Below are positions 10,001 to 20,952 of a DNA stretch of 64,000 bases, in pieces (the first letter of the stretch is position 1; each line of letters opens with the position of its first letter). Position numbers and translations under genes: made by a program. Origin of the DNA: Cyanobacterium sp. Dongsha4 (GTDB lineage: Bacteria > Cyanobacteriota > Cyanobacteriia > Cyanobacteriales > Cyanobacteriaceae); the NCBI RefSeq assembly GCF_036345015.1, contig NZ_CP084098.1:1191326-1255325 (forward strand), in the 5' to 3' direction. The notes under the pieces are model-generated. The model saw only the letters and a list, made by a program, of their open reading frames with translations. It had not been told where the DNA came from and searched no databases.

Positions 10001-12267
10001 TTATCGGTGATAACGATCGCCGCATTATTATCATTGTCAGTAATATTGGCAGTAATGGAGTCGATCGCAATGTTATTATAATTGTTATCGCTACTGGTAG
10101 CAGAATGTTGAATGGTGCTGGAGTGATTTCCCTCAGCAACATTGTCGTCGATTGCTGTGACTGTTACAGTTTGAGGTATATTCCAGTTCTGGGGTGTAAA
10201 AACCAGTGGGTTGACATTGGTTGTGCTTTGACTGTCGGGATTAATAGTAATGGTTACATCAGCAGTGGGTTGAGAATTTAAAAGCACAGTGTAGCTATCG
10301 GTTGCTCCGCCTTCCGTCAGGGTTGTGTTGCCTCCAGATTGATTTATTATTACTCCTGCGGTGTCATTGTCCGTAATGGTTATATTTCGGTTGGTGTTTG
10401 TACCCAGTAAAATACCTGCAGAAGGGTTGCTAATAGTCAGTATGGCAGTTTCTGTACCTTCTACGAGGGCATCATTTTGAACTGTAAAGGTGATAGTTCC
10501 TGTGGTTGAACCATCGGGAATGGTGATGGTGCTATTACTGAGGCTATAATCTCCAGTAGTGATACCAGTACCACTTACTCCTAAGCTAACAGTTTGGTTT
10601 CCAGAAACCGCACTAGAAGCAGTTGCCGTAACGGTGATAACGGTTTGTCCGTCTTCTGAGCCAGTGTTGCTACTAACAGAGAGGTCAACAGTAGGAAAAG
10701 GCGAGATGGCAGTGAATAAGGTATTACCCGATATGTTTTGAGCAGAGAAGCTAATGTTGGTGTTGGAGTCATTTCCCAGATGGATTGTCACTTCGACGTC
10801 GGCGAAATCAGTGCCGTTGGTGTCGATCTCGACTTTGTTTGAATTAATGCGGATATTAGCCCCTGAGAGGGAGATAAAATTTAGCTGGATCGCATCACCA
10901 ATATTAAGGTCAGTGATGGTGTCACCGTTAAGACCATTGACAGTATCTCTGAAAGTGTCATTACCGTCATTGCCAGTCAATGTATCCTCCCCATTTGAAC
11001 CTGTTAGAACATCATTGTAATCCGAACCAATCAGTGTGTTGTTGCCGTTCTGGCCAGTGAGGACTACCCCGTTAGAAAGTGTAACTTCGGAGGCGTTGAT
11101 GCCTGAATTAACGTTTGTAATGCCTCCAGAGGCGTTACTTGCGATCGATATCCGTAATGTTTGATCTTCATCAACAATCACAATTTGCTTCAGAACTAGT
11201 ATCTCATCGTCCACACCAGTAAAGATGATGAAATCATTGCCCGCACCACCATCGAGGGTGTCTCCATAAGCATGATCGGCCCGATTAAAATAGAAGCGAT
11301 CGTCGCCTGCACCACCAATCAGACTGTCATCTCCTGTTGAGCCAAACAAGGTATCGTTGCCCTCTCCGCCATCGAGTGTGTCGTTGCCACCCTCATTATA
11401 ATCACTACTCGTTCCGAGTCTATCGTTGCCTGCACCACCGACTAGGCTGTCATTACCGGTACCACCGACTAGGCTGTCATTGTCCGTCCCACCGATCAAA
11501 CTATCGTCTCCCGCACCACCGATCAAACTATCATTGCCGGTACCACCATCAAGTGTGTCGTTGCCCTCTCCGCCATTAAGTGTATCGTTGCCCTCTCCGC
11601 CAAGGATGCTGTTATTTTCACTTGTTCCTGTAAGGGCTGTACCATTACTGTTGAAAGTCCTGAAAATAGAGTTAGGACTAATGAGGGTGAGTTGGCTTGC
11701 GTTTAGTGTCACTCCCGTTACTGTCAGCAAGTTATTGAGGTCGAGACTACCCCCATTACCTGACAGGGTGCCGACGGTCTCGTTTCCACTCTTGACGGTA
11801 AGGTTTCCTCCATTTACCTCAACGTCAACTGTATCGGCGATCGCTTCTCCTCCATTTAGTTCTAAAGTGCCTGCCAAGATCTGGACGCTACCAGTGAAGC
11901 TGTTATTAGCTGAGAGTTTGAGGATACCAGCACCATTCTTGATCAGCGATCCTACACCTGCGATCACAGAGTCGATAGTCAAAGAATTGCCTGATTCATT
12001 AGTAATTGTAACGGAGCCAAGAAAATTGAGTGGCTCAATACCATCAATAGTGAGATTTGTCAGGGAGGAGCTATCAAGGATGACTCCATCAGGAACGTCC
12101 AAATCCGAATTCAAATAAATCGTAGAGTTGTTTAAATTGGGGTCAAAAGTGATGGTGTCACCTGTTGTGAAAGAAGCTAGAGCTTCACGCAAGCTGACTC
12201 CCCCTACTCCAATGCCATCATTTTCATCTAGGAAAGTATTAACCGTAATTATTTGTGCCATAATCAA
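9103..12267 (-). CDS. Large secreted RTX/Calx-beta surface protein
   Basis: A 1054-residue, Asp/Gly/Asn-rich protein probably exported by type I secretion. In order it has an N-terminal CSLREA-like segment (SLREAL near residue 25), an autotransporter-like beta-strand region with repeated GxLxxN patterns (about 95-200), a first block of RTX nonapeptides GGxGNDxL (about 225-345), Calx-beta-type domains ending ITDND (about 525-800), a second RTX block (about 820-935) and a bluetail-type C-terminus with [11 protein letters not shown] repeats bind calcium outside the cell. No transporter gene is nearby. Its last 300 residues are almost identical to the next large gene on the same strand. Exact role unknown; adhesion or surface layer is an inference. 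Confidence 0.85.
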   Translation of the reverse strand: MIMAQIITVNTFLDENDGIGVGGVSLREALASFTTGDTITFDPNLNNSTIYLNSDLDVPDGVILDSSSLTNLTIDGIEPLNFLGSVTITNESGNSLTIDSVIAGVGSLIKNGAGILKLSANNSFTGSVQILAGTLELNGGEAIADTVDVEVNGGNLTVKSGNETVGTLSGNGGSLDLNNLLTVTGVTLNASQLTLISPNSIFRTFNSNGTALTGTSENNSILGGEGNDTLNGGEGNDTLDGGTGNDSLIGGAGDDSLIGGTDNDSLVGGTGNDSLVGGAGNDRLGTSSDYNEGGNDTLDGGEGNDTLFGSTGDDSLIGGAGDDRFYFNRADHAYGDTLDGGAGNDFIIFTGVDDEILVLKQIVIVDEDQTLRISIASNASGGITNVNSGINASEVTLSNGVVLTGQNGNNTLIGSDYNDVLTGSNGEDTLTGNDGNDTFRDTVNGLNGDTITDLNIGDAIQLNFISLSGANIRINSNKVEIDTNGTDFADVEVTIHLGNDSNTNISFSAQNISGNTLFTAISPFPTVDLSVSSNTGSEDGQTVITVTATASSAVSGNQTVSLGVSGTGITTGDYSLSNSTITIPDGSTTGTITFTVQNDALVEGTETAILTISNPSAGILLGTNTNRNITITDNDTAGVIINQSGGNTTLTEGGATDSYTVLLNSQPTADVTITINPDSQSTTNVNPLVFTPQNWNIPQTVTVTAIDDNVAEGNHSSTIQHSATSSDNNYNNIAIDSITANITDNDNNAAIVITDNLITANSNGNNYTLTGSQNTVTGDRTAPNDIDASSFTGNLLINLASTRSTIRIDDGSNGSFDRTIGTRYFYTGTVTGGSGNDTLIGQSGDNTLIGSGGDDSIDGDGGNDSLTGGIGDDILIGGIGNDSLEGGDDDDTLTGGSGNDSLTGDAGNDNLNGGSGNDTLIGGDDDDTLTGGLGADTLTGGNGNDTFIYNNLNESSLTSGIDTITDFANASDTLSLPHGIRTITWNDGNSPVAISALTTTAMTSLFRSQRVGVNDYIFFSVMGDSNTYLAINGGSSSFSSSLDAIIAFDSPSFS

Positions 12268-12411
12268 TTAAATTCCTTACTTTGTTTGATGATTCTTTTA
12301 GACTTGGATACTAAATAGATATTGTATATTTTTTCCGTAAAAATTAATTGTTTTATTTATGAAGTTTTTGACGCTTCTTTTTTTTTTGCTAGGTGCAAGG
12401 TCTGAGTTAAC

Positions 12412-12457
12412 TGGAGCATAGGGGATTCGAACCCCTGACCTCTGCGGTGCGATCGCA
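12412..12457 (-). pseudogene. Orphan 3' half of a tRNA-Ala(CGC) gene
   Basis: Read on the minus strand this stretch gives the last bases of an anticodon 5' stem (TGCG), a seven-base loop ATCGCAC with anticodon CGC, the 3' stem CGCAG, variable loop AGGTC, a perfect T arm AGGGG-TTCGAAT-CCCCT, and acceptor strand ATGCTCC followed by A. The D arm and 5' acceptor strand are absent upstream, so it cannot make a tRNA. The break falls in the anticodon stem. Tyrosine integrases of tRNA-targeting islands often cross over in or near the anticodon region, so a leftover attachment site is plausible. No integrase is present in the window. Confidence 0.75.
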
Positions 12458-12673
12458 CTTACCCTAACATAGCTTTATGGTTAAACATACTTTGAGGATG
12501 TAAACAGAAATGAATTGTGCAAATGCGATCGAAGTCATCAACTAGAAAATGATTTTATTAATTGTCGATCGAGCTTATGATGACGTTAGGGTTTATGCCT
12601 AAGCAAAATAATTTGATATAAACCTTATGTTCTCTTAGCCCGATATACAGCCCACCATTATAAGATTGTGGGG

Positions 12674-12693
12674 TTTTGGTGGGTAATGCCCAC
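12674..12693. repeat. GGTGGG hairpin near end of RTX gene
   Basis: Inverted repeat GGTGGG-TAAT-GCCCACC past the 3' end of the minus-strand giant gene. Similar hairpins occur near 22182 and 45852. There is no T tract on the transcribed strand, so it is a weak terminator candidate. Confidence 0.4.
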
Positions 12694-12710
12694 CCTACAA
12701 ATTTTATTGA

Positions 12711-13622
12711 ATTCGGGTTGAATTCTATGAGAAGTTAGGACTGTCAAAGGCTATGATAGCATCAAGAGAGCTAGAGAAAGACGATGAGCCACCATTGATG
12801 GCAAGATAAGTATTAGAATCTCCCATCACACTAAAGAAAATATAGTCATTCACTCCTACTCTTTGGCTTCTGAATAAACTCGTCATTGCAGTGGTTGTTA
12901 ATGCAGAGATTGCCACAGGAGAATTACCATCATTCCAAGTAATAGTTCTTATCCCATGAGGTAGAGATAAAGTATCACTGGCATTTGCAAAGTCGGTGAT
13001 GGTGTCAATACCATAAGTCAAACTAGACTCGTTTAAATTGTTATAAATAAAAGTATCATTTCCATTACCCCCAGTGAGGGTATCTGCACCCAAACCACCA
13101 GTGAGGGTGTCATCATCATCGCCACCGATTAGAGTATCGTTGCCACTACCACCATTAAGGTTGTCATTACCTGCATCACCAGTAAGGCTATCATTACCAC
13201 TGCCACCAGTGAGGGTATCATCATCATCACCACCTTCAAGAGAATCATTGCCAATACCACCAATCAGGATGTCATCACCAATGCCACCAGTAAGAGAATC
13301 ATTGCCTCCGTCACCATCAATGGAGTCATCACCTCCGCCACCAATTAAGGTGTTATCACCACTTTGTCCTAACAGGGTATCATTACCGCTTCCACCAGTA
13401 ACAGTACCTGTATAGAAGTATCTCGTTCCGATGGTTTTGTCAAAGCTACCATTTGAGTCCTCATCAATGCGAATGGTACTACGGGTACTAGCCAAATTTA
13501 TTAATAAGTTACCTGTAAAACTTGATGCGTCTATGTTGTTCGGCACTGTAGGATCGCCTGTTACCGTATTTTGAGAGCCAGTTAAGGTATCTTCATTTCC
13601 GTTAATACTAACAGTGATGAGA
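12711..13622. repeat. Long direct repeat, copy 2 (RTX tail)
   Basis: Second copy of the block at 9089-10000, covering the RTX repeats, the bluetail-like end and the stop of the 1864-residue gene. Same orientation, constant offset of 3622 bases. Confidence 0.9.
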
Positions 13623-16600
13623 TTATCCATAATTTTTATGGTTGTTTGATTAAGAATATACTGAACTTCAAATGCCCCTATATCAACTCCACTACCTACT
13701 TTTCTGTCGAATCCTGCACCCCTTTGATCAGTGCTTAAGTTATCATCGTTGTTACCTGCATCAATAGCTGGAGAACCACTTACAAGCGCGATGGTCTCTG
13801 TTGCACCGCCATTATCTTGTAAACCATTGGGATCAAGAATGTTGTTTAAAGCTACGTTAATACCGTCAGTGGTGGCATTAATATCATTTGCACCGGGGTT
13901 GAAACCTTCAAAAGCACCGAGATCAGATTTACTATTATCACCAAAAAGATTATTTGCATTGGCATTTATTGTGCCAGAATAGTTATAAACTTCGTCACCA
14001 CCATTTGCACTATTACCAGAAATGATACTACTGCTTATATTTGTTGTTCCATCATAGTTATAAATTCCACCGCCATATTCAGTAGCGTTATTACCAGAAA
14101 CCGTGCTGTTATGGATATTCGTTGTTCCATAATAGTTGTTGTGAATTGCACCGCCACTGTAATTTGCTGTGTTGTTTGCGAGGGTACTGTTGCTAATGGT
14201 TGTCGTTCCATAATAGTTGTAAATCCCGCCGCCATCCTCTCCAGCGTAATTGCCAGAAATGTTGCTATTACTTATGTTTGCGATTCCACCATAGTGACCA
14301 ATGCCCCCTCCAGAATATAAAGACTCATTCCCAGTAACGGTAGCACTATTGAGGCTTAGATTGCCATAGTTCCAAATACCACCACCACCACCGTCGGCAG
14401 TGTTATTGGACAAGATTGAGGTAAAAATGGATAGATTCGCTAGGTAATTATTTATACCACCACCATCGCCATAATTTGTAACACTTCGGCTTGTGTTACC
14501 TGTGATAGTGCTGTCAATAATGGTTGCCTCGGAATAAAACCCATTATCAATGCCTCCACCAGAGCCATCAGTTGCCTCATTACCAGAAATAGTTGTGCCT
14601 ACAACGACCAAAAGGGCACCACCGAAATAACCATCACTATAAATGCCCCCACCGTATTCACTGGCAGTATTATTGAGAATGGAACTTTGGTATATATATG
14701 TATTGGCAGAATAATTAGCTATCCCTCCTCCATCATCACCTGATAAGTTTCCACTGATAATACTATCGATAATTAATGAGGTTGCATAGTAACTAGCAAT
14801 GCCACCACCATCATCATCTGCTTGGTTATTACTAATAGTTGTACCGTATATTCCGACAAAACCATCTTGATTATAGACACCTCCTCCTTGTTCAGCAGAA
14901 GTGTTGCCCGTTATCTGACTATTAGTTATGGTCACTGTTGCGAAATCTCCTTCGTTTGCGATTCCGCCACCATCATTATATGTTTGGTTATTACTAATAG
15001 TTGTACCGTCTATCCCTATAAATCCTTCTAAATTACTGACACCCCCTCCTTGGTCAACAGAAGTATTGCCCGTTATCTGACTGTCGGTTATGGTCGCATA
15101 TCCTTCATTTGCTAAACCTCCTCCCTCATCGTAGGAATAATTTCCAGTTAACACACTATTAACAACTGAAAGATAGCCATATTCGTTATTAAATATACCA
15201 GCTCCATCATTCTCAGCAATATTTCCCGTAATTTGTGAGTTAGAAACAGTCAAATCTTCCGCATTAAATATCCCTGCACCATCCCCTGTGGGAGAATTTC
15301 CTGCTGTTCTTCCTCCAGTAATGTTCAATCCCTTCATGGTTACGGTGCTGTTACTGAGGTTATTTCCATCATCTACAGTAAAGACTCGACTGCTGTTATT
15401 CCCGTCTATGGTGACATTGTTATTCCCGTCTATGGTGACACTTTTATTGACAGTTAATTCTGTGCCGTTGAGGACAATATTGGTAACGGTGGGAGCGAAG
15501 GTAATTGTTCCTCCGTCTGCTATTAATCGTAATGCCTCCCGTAAAGAGCGATCGCCTTCACTAAAGTCCCCATCGTCAATATCTTCTTCCGTATCGACGA
15601 CAATCTCAGTGAGCAATTCAAACGCCCCAATATCAATGCCCCCGCCAACTATTCTGTCAAACCCTGTCCCCCGTTGATCTGTGGTTAAATTATTGGGATT
15701 AATACCTGCATTAATAGCAGGAGAACCAGAAACAAGCGCGATCGTCTTTGTTGCACCACCATTATCTTGTAAGCCGTTGGGATCTAAAATATTAGATAAC
15801 TCTGTAGGATTACTACCATTAGATGTAGCATTAATATCACTTGCACCCGTGGTGAAATTAACAAAAGCCTGACTATTTGTCTTACTACTATCACCAAAAA
15901 GATTGTTGCTATCAGCTATTACTGTGCCACTATTATTAACTTCGTCTCCTAAGTTAGTGGCATTATTACCAGAAATAATACTACTACGGATATTTGTTGT
16001 TCCAAAGTTTAAAATTCCCCCGCCATTATTAGCAGAGTTAGCAGAAACAGTGCTATTACTGATATTTATCGTTCCATTTTGGTTGAAAATTCCCCCACCA
16101 TTATAAGTGGCAAAGTTACCAGAAATGCTGCTATTACTGATATTTATCGTTCCGGAGTTGAAAATTCCCCCCCCGCTATAATAAGTAGTAGAGTTACCAG
16201 AAAGGGTACTGTTGCTGATATTTATTGTTCCTAAGAAGTTGAAAATTCCCCCACCTCTATCAGCAGAGTTACCAGAAACAGTACTATTGCTCAGTGTTAA
16301 ATTTTCTCGGGTGTAAATTCCCCCGCCACGACCTGATGTTTGACCTCCTGTAATAGTTAAGTTGCTCATATTCACTACTTGAGATACGCTACTATTACTA
16401 TCATCAATATTAAACACTCGACTAAGACTGTTGCCACTGACTGTAATGTTATTAGTACCGCCATTAATAGTCACTGATTTATTAATCACTAATTCTGTGC
16501 CGTTGAGGGTAATTGTACCGTTGGCAAGAGTATTAGCAAAAGTAATTGTTCCCCCGTCAGAGATCGCTTTTAAGGCTTCTCTTAAGGATATATCCCCTGC

Positions 16601-18319
16601 ACTTAAATCTCCATTGTCCACATCGTCAATGGTGTCAACTTCGATCGCAGTGAGCAATTCAAACGCCCCAATATCTACCCCATTACCGTCGTCTCTAGGT
16701 AATCCCCTTTGATCTGTGGTTAAATTATTGGGATTAATACCTGCATTAATAGCAGGAGAACCAGAAACAAGCGCGATCGTCTTTGTTGCACCACCATTAT
16801 CCTGTAAACCGTTTGGGTCAAGAATATTGTTTAAAGCTACGTTAATACCGTCAGTGGTGGCATTAATATCATTTGTGCCAGGGTTGAAACCGTCAAAAGC
16901 ATCTAGGTCAGATTTACTATTATCGCCAAAGAGATTATTAGCATCAGCATTTACCGTGCCAACAAAGTTGAACACTTCATCTCCACTATTAGTTGCAGTA
17001 TTACCAGAGATGAGCGTGCTTCTTACAGTTGCCGTTCCACTGAAGTTGTAAATCCCCCCGCCAGAAAAATCCGCAGAGTTAGCGAACAGGGTACTATTGG
17101 TAATATTTGCCTCTCCACTGTTATAAATCCCCCCGCCAGAAACGTCTGTGGAGTTATTTGACAGGGTACTATTGGTAATATTTGCCTCTCCAACGTTGAA
17201 AATTCCCCCGCCTTTAATATCAACGGAGTTATTTGACAGGGTACTATTGGTAATACTTGCCTCTCCAACGTTGTAAATCCCCCCACCACTGTCAGATGCG
17301 GAGTTATTTGACAGGGTACTATTGGTAATATTTACCGTTCCAAACTTGTTATAAATCCCCCCGCCAAAAATGTTAGCGGAGTTATTTGACAGGGTACTAT
17401 TGGTAATATTTGCCGTTGCCCCATCGTTGTTATAAATCCCCCCACCACGATTAGATGAGGAGTTAGAAGAGAGATTACTGTTGCTTAAGGTTAGATTCTC
17501 TGCATTGAAGATTCCCGCTCCGTTTGTCTCCTGACCATTCTGGATTGTTAATCCTTCCAAAGTGACATCCAAAACCGTTGCAGTTACATCGTCAATGTTA
17601 AAGACTCGACTGTTGTTATTTCCATCTATGATTACATCTGCTACCCCATCATCATTGTTATCGCCGTCAATGATTACTGAATCTGTAATTAACAATTCTC
17701 CAGTAGTTAGGGTAATAGTGCCACTCACATTGAAAACGATCGTATCTACGCCGAGTGAAGCATTAGCATCTAACACAGCTTGTCGCAGACTGCCAGCCCC
17801 TGAATCGTTTAAACTCGTTACGATGAAGATAGCCGCCTCTGCCTGATAAATTTGCCCATCAATTATTACTTCTATTTCGTCATTTTCTGCTTTTACTAAA
17901 GCTAATTCTTCATTCGTAAGAGTTTCTCCTCGCACTAAAGAAGAAAAAATAAACCCTTCGTCTCCTTGACTGTCTTGAGAGTTAATTAATTTATCTATAC
18001 CATGCCCATATTCTTCCAAAAGTACCGCTACTATTTGACTTTCCGAGGCATTATCAACAAATTCTTGAGCAAGAAATATTTTATTTAATTCACTAACATA
18101 AACCCCATTCGCACCACCTAAATCAGTCTGTGACTTAATTTCCACTGTGGGCAAACAAGTAAAATTACCTTGGATTAACTGTAGAGTTAAATTTTCAAGT
18201 ATAAGAGCATCAAACTCGTTTCCAAAGGCTAGAGTGATACTTTCGGAGTTAAAACCTTGATTAAGGGCAAAGTTTTGTAAGAGATTTTGGGCAGTAGCAA
18301 TATTAGAGGCAATTGACAT
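12725..18319 (-). CDS. Giant beta-helix RTX surface protein
   Basis: A 1864-residue secreted-type protein. The N-terminal 165 residues contain [10 protein letters not shown], which resembles a degenerate zinc-protease helix common in cyanobacterial RTX proteins. Three modules follow, each opened by an SLRQA/SLREAL segment and filled with right-handed beta-helix rungs of the form GGGIYNxGTxNITNSTL, then closed by a conserved [10 protein letters not shown] segment with SPAIxAG. Such rungs are known from polymorphic outer-membrane and pectate-lyase-like proteins. The C-terminus has about 12 RTX repeats and a bluetail-like end shared with the 1054-residue protein. It shares an upstream region of about 155 bases with the divergent TIGR03032 gene. 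Binding, adhesion or surface matrix is inferred only from architecture. Confidence 0.85.
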   Translation of the reverse strand: MSIASNIATAQNLLQNFALNQGFNSESITLAFGNEFDALILENLTLQLIQGNFTCLPTVEIKSQTDLGGANGVYVSELNKIFLAQEFVDNASESQIVAVLLEEYGHGIDKLINSQDSQGDEGFIFSSLVRGETLTNEELALVKAENDEIEVIIDGQIYQAEAAIFIVTSLNDSGAGSLRQAVLDANASLGVDTIVFNVSGTITLTTGELLITDSVIIDGDNNDDGVADVIIDGNNNSRVFNIDDVTATVLDVTLEGLTIQNGQETNGAGIFNAENLTLSNSNLSSNSSSNRGGGIYNNDGATANITNSTLSNNSANIFGGGIYNKFGTVNITNSTLSNNSASDSGGGIYNVGEASITNSTLSNNSVDIKGGGIFNVGEANITNSTLSNNSTDVSGGGIYNSGEANITNSTLFANSADFSGGGIYNFSGTATVRSTLISGNTATNSGDEVFNFVGTVNADANNLFGDNSKSDLDAFDGFNPGTNDINATTDGINVALNNILDPNGLQDNGGATKTIALVSGSPAINAGINPNNLTTDQRGLPRDDGNGVDIGAFELLTAIEVDTIDDVDNGDLSAGDISLREALKAISDGGTITFANTLANGTITLNGTELVINKSVTINGGTNNITVSGNSLSRVFNIDDSNSSVSQVVNMSNLTITGGQTSGRGGGIYTRENLTLSNSTVSGNSADRGGGIFNFLGTINISNSTLSGNSTTYYSGGGIFNSGTINISNSSISGNFATYNGGGIFNQNGTINISNSTVSANSANNGGGILNFGTTNIRSSIISGNNATNLGDEVNNSGTVIADSNNLFGDSSKTNSQAFVNFTTGASDINATSNGSNPTELSNILDPNGLQDNGGATKTIALVSGSPAINAGINPNNLTTDQRGTGFDRIVGGGIDIGAFELLTEIVVDTEEDIDDGDFSEGDRSLREALRLIADGGTITFAPTVTNIVLNGTELTVNKSVTIDGNNNVTIDGNNSSRVFTVDDGNNLSNSTVTMKGLNITGGRTAGNSPTGDGAGIFNAEDLTVSNSQITGNIAENDGAGIFNNEYGYLSVVNSVLTGNYSYDEGGGLANEGYATITDSQITGNTSVDQGGGVSNLEGFIGIDGTTISNNQTYNDGGGIANEGDFATVTITNSQITGNTSAEQGGGVYNQDGFVGIYGTTISNNQADDDGGGIASYYATSLIIDSIISGNLSGDDGGGIANYSANTYIYQSSILNNTASEYGGGIYSDGYFGGALLVVVGTTISGNEATDGSGGGIDNGFYSEATIIDSTITGNTSRSVTNYGDGGGINNYLANLSIFTSILSNNTADGGGGGIWNYGNLSLNSATVTGNESLYSGGGIGHYGGIANISNSNISGNYAGEDGGGIYNYYGTTTISNSTLANNTANYSGGAIHNNYYGTTNIHNSTVSGNNATEYGGGIYNYDGTTNISSSIISGNSANGGDEVYNYSGTINANANNLFGDNSKSDLGAFEGFNPGANDINATTDGINVALNNILDPNGLQDNGGATETIALVSGSPAIDAGNNDDNLSTDQRGAGFDRKVGSGVDIGAFEVQYILNQTTIKIMDNLITVSINGNEDTLTGSQNTVTGDPTVPNNIDASSFTGNLLINLASTRSTIRIDEDSNGSFDKTIGTRYFYTGTVTGGSGNDTLLGQSGDNTLIGGGGDDSIDGDGGNDSLTGGIGDDILIGGIGNDSLEGGDDDDTLTGGSGNDSLTGDAGNDNLNGGSGNDTLIGGDDDDTLTGGLGADTLTGGNGNDTFIYNNLNESSLTYGIDTITDFANASDTLSLPHGIRTITWNDGNSPVAISALTTTAMTSLFRSQRVGVNDYIFFSVMGDSNTYLAINGGSSSFSSSLDAIIAFDSPNFS

Positions 18320-18475
18320 GGCGGCAGTGAGTGATCTTACTGGGAGAAAATTTTTTAAGAGTAAAGTAATTCTAACTTATAAGTTTTGATAAGATAAAAA
18401 AATTCACATTTTTTAAAAACAATTTATAAATAATGCAATCATTGATTTAATTCGTGAAAAACCATTTAATTTTAG

Positions 18476-20809
18476 ATGAAATCTTTTAATCCTCCATTAC
18501 AAAAACCACAACCTTTACGCAGTATTCACAGCGATTCCCTTACAAAAATCTTAAAACAAATGGGAATTTCCTTACTTGTTTCCACTTATCAAGCAGGTAA
18601 ATTAATTATTGTACGAAGCGATGGTGTCGCTATTAACACCCACTTCAAAATGTTTAGTAAACCCATGGGAATTGCAGTTAAAAATAATCGTATGGCATTG
18701 GGGGTGCAATCATCAATTTGGGAGTTCCATAATAACCCTTCGGCGGCTTCCCGTCTTGAACCTCAAGGTAAACACGATGGTTGTTTTATCCCTCGCAATA
18801 TACACTTCACAGGGGATATTGATATTCATGAAATGTCGTGGTGTAATCAAGAATTATGGTTTATTAATACTCGTTTTTCTTGTCTTTGCACCCTTGATAA
18901 GGAATATAGTTTTGTACCTCGCTGGAAACCGCCTTTTATTACTGCCTACGATTTGCGAGATAAATGTCATCTTAATGGCTTGGGTATTAGAAATGGTAAG
19001 CCGAGATATGTTACCGCTTTGGGTGAAACGGATAAACCTAGTGGATGGCGTAGTAATAAAGCTAATGGCGGTATTTTGATGGATATTGACACCAATGAAA
19101 TACTGATGAGAGGGTTGTCGATGCCTCACTCTCCCCGTTGGTATGACAATCGATTGTGGGTATTAGAATCAGGCAATGGGGGTTTATGCTATTTAGATCA
19201 TAGTTCAGGGAAGTTAATTACGATCGCACAGTTACCGGGGTTTACTCGTGGTTTAGATTTTTATGGCAATTTAGCTTTTGTCGGTTTATCGCAAATTAGA
19301 GAGTCAGCAGTTTTTGCTGGTTTACCCCTAACTCAAAGATTAGATGAAAGAATTTGTGGGGTTTGGGTTGTAGATATTCGCAATGGTAATATTGTTGGCT
19401 TTTTAAAGTTTGAACAAGCTGTACAAGAAATTTTTGCTGTATCTGTGTTACCCGATATGGTTTTCCCTGAAGTTATTGACGCAGACATGGGGTTAATTGG
19501 TAGAACTTATGTTTTACCTGATGAGGCTATTACCCAAGCACAAATGCCTTCATCGGATTGGGAATTTGCAGAAAGTTATTTTGCCAAAGGTAATCAACTT
19601 TATCAACAAGGTAAATTACAAGATGCGATCGTATCTTTTCAAAAATGCTTAGAATTAGATAGTAGCTACTTACCTGCCCGTTTCAACTTAGGAGTTATTT
19701 TGGGCAATTTAGGTCAATATTCCGAAGCCATTGAGCAATTAGAACAAGTTATTCAAGCAGAAGCGAGACACGCAGAAGCCTATAATAGTTTGGGTTTTGT
19801 CTATTATCAACAAAGAAACTTAGAAGAGGCTGTTAAATATTACAGACAAGCTATTGCTGTAGCTCCCAACTTTGCTCAAGCCCACTACAATTTAGGTCTG
19901 ACATTACTGCAACTAGGAGAGTATCAAGAAGGTTGGGCAGAATATGAATGGCGTTTACAGACTCCACAATTTCGGGCATTTAATCCTCCTCAACCCCGTT
20001 GGCAAGGGGAAGATATTAGTGATAAAAACTTATTAGTACATACTGAACAAGGTATAGGAGATGCGATTAAATTTGTTCGTTATTTGCCTATAACAGCCCA
20101 AAAATGTAAAAAACTTATTTTAGTTGCTCCTGCTAATCTTATACCTGTATTTAAAAAAGTAGAAGGGGTTGCTGAAATTTACACCGCCCAAGATATTCCC
20201 TTAAAAAGTTTTGATACCTATATTTCTTTGATGAGTCTGCCCCATATTTTTGCCACAACTTTAGAGAATATTCCTGATAAAGTACCTTATTTAACTGCAC
20301 CCACAGAGGGAAAAGAAGAATTAATTACTTTTATCGAAACCGAAAAAAAACCTGATTCACTAAAAGTAGGTATAGTTTGGGTAAGTAATAACATAAATAG
20401 CCATAATAATAACTCTTGTCCTCTGGAAGAATTTTTACCCATTTTACAATTACCTCATATTACTTTTTATAGCTTACAAATAGGAGATTATTCTAAAGAT
20501 ATTAAAGAACTCCCTTCAGAAACAAAAGTAATTGATTTAAGTTCTCATCTAAAAGATTATGGAGATATTGCTGTAGCCATTAATCAACTGGATTTAGTAA
20601 TTACAGTAGATTCACCTGTTGCTCATCTAGCAGGGGCATTAAATAAAAAAGTTTGGACAATTCTACCCTATAATTCAGACTGGCGTTGGTTACTAGAAAG
20701 AAAAGATAGTCCTTGGTATCCTTCTATGGAGTTATTCAGACAATCTCAATCAATTTACCTTATAAAGTATTTACTAGAGAAGAAGCTAGAAGAATACTCT
20801 CAAAGTTAA
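18476..20809 (+). CDS. TIGR03032-TPR-glycosyltransferase-like fusion
   Basis: A 777-residue three-part protein. Residues 1 to about 345 match the TIGR03032 family, a propeller-like domain of unknown function (STYQAGKL, GLSMPHSPRW). Residues about 359-500 hold at least three TPR units (for example YFAKGNQLYQQGKLQDAI) that mediate protein contacts. The last 270 residues resemble the glycosyltransferase-9-like domain often placed after TPRs, with VDSPVAHLAGAL. It may modify or help assemble an exported glycan or protein. It is divergent from the giant beta-helix gene, so a role connected to that surface protein is possible but unproven. Confidence 0.85.
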   Translation: MKSFNPPLQKPQPLRSIHSDSLTKILKQMGISLLVSTYQAGKLIIVRSDGVAINTHFKMFSKPMGIAVKNNRMALGVQSSIWEFHNNPSAASRLEPQGKHDGCFIPRNIHFTGDIDIHEMSWCNQELWFINTRFSCLCTLDKEYSFVPRWKPPFITAYDLRDKCHLNGLGIRNGKPRYVTALGETDKPSGWRSNKANGGILMDIDTNEILMRGLSMPHSPRWYDNRLWVLESGNGGLCYLDHSSGKLITIAQLPGFTRGLDFYGNLAFVGLSQIRESAVFAGLPLTQRLDERICGVWVVDIRNGNIVGFLKFEQAVQEIFAVSVLPDMVFPEVIDADMGLIGRTYVLPDEAITQAQMPSSDWEFAESYFAKGNQLYQQGKLQDAIVSFQKCLELDSSYLPARFNLGVILGNLGQYSEAIEQLEQVIQAEARHAEAYNSLGFVYYQQRNLEEAVKYYRQAIAVAPNFAQAHYNLGLTLLQLGEYQEGWAEYEWRLQTPQFRAFNPPQPRWQGEDISDKNLLVHTEQGIGDAIKFVRYLPITAQKCKKLILVAPANLIPVFKKVEGVAEIYTAQDIPLKSFDTYISLMSLPHIFATTLENIPDKVPYLTAPTEGKEELITFIETEKKPDSLKVGIVWVSNNINSHNNNSCPLEEFLPILQLPHITFYSLQIGDYSKDIKELPSETKVIDLSSHLKDYGDIAVAINQLDLVITVDSPVAHLAGALNKKVWTILPYNSDWRWLLERKDSPWYPSMELFRQSQSIYLIKYLLEKKLEEYSQS

Positions 20810-20887
20810 CCTTAATCGTAATTCCTCTCTGTTGTTCAGCAAGAATGATGATTAGATGCAAGTTTTAGCAAATAAAACTAAAAACCG

Positions 20888-20930
20888 ATAAGCTAGTTTG
20901 CATTAAGTTATCTGGTTAAGACAGGGAATA
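20888..20930. repeat. Dispersed intergenic repeat, copy 2
   Basis: Copy of the repeat at 2753-2797 (ATAAGCTAGTTT to CAGGGAATA) lying between the ends of the TIGR03032 gene and corA. Confidence 0.7.
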
Positions 20931-20952
20931 AGCAAACTGAAGTAATTTGAAA

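Larger units (their letters stand above)
12268..12724. other. Gap between the two RTX genes
   Basis: About 450 bases holding the orphan tRNA-Ala 3' half near its start and, near 12674-12693, a GGTGGGTAATGCCCACC hairpin. The rest shows no coding frame, no integrase and no 5' half of a tRNA. Confidence 0.6.

Noticed and set aside
9452-12118. Several long plus-strand frames rich in Ser, Pro, Leu and Val opposite the RTX gene
   Set aside because: They are mirror frames of the repetitive GGxGNDxL coding sequence and follow its periodicity; no independent start signals.
12412-12500. Complete tRNA gene
   Set aside because: No D arm or 5' acceptor strand upstream of the anticodon stem, and no 5' half with an intron nearby.
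13074-17846. Plus-strand frames opposite the giant beta-helix gene
   Set aside because: Shadow frames of the beta-helix and RTX repeats, with the same period and low complexity.
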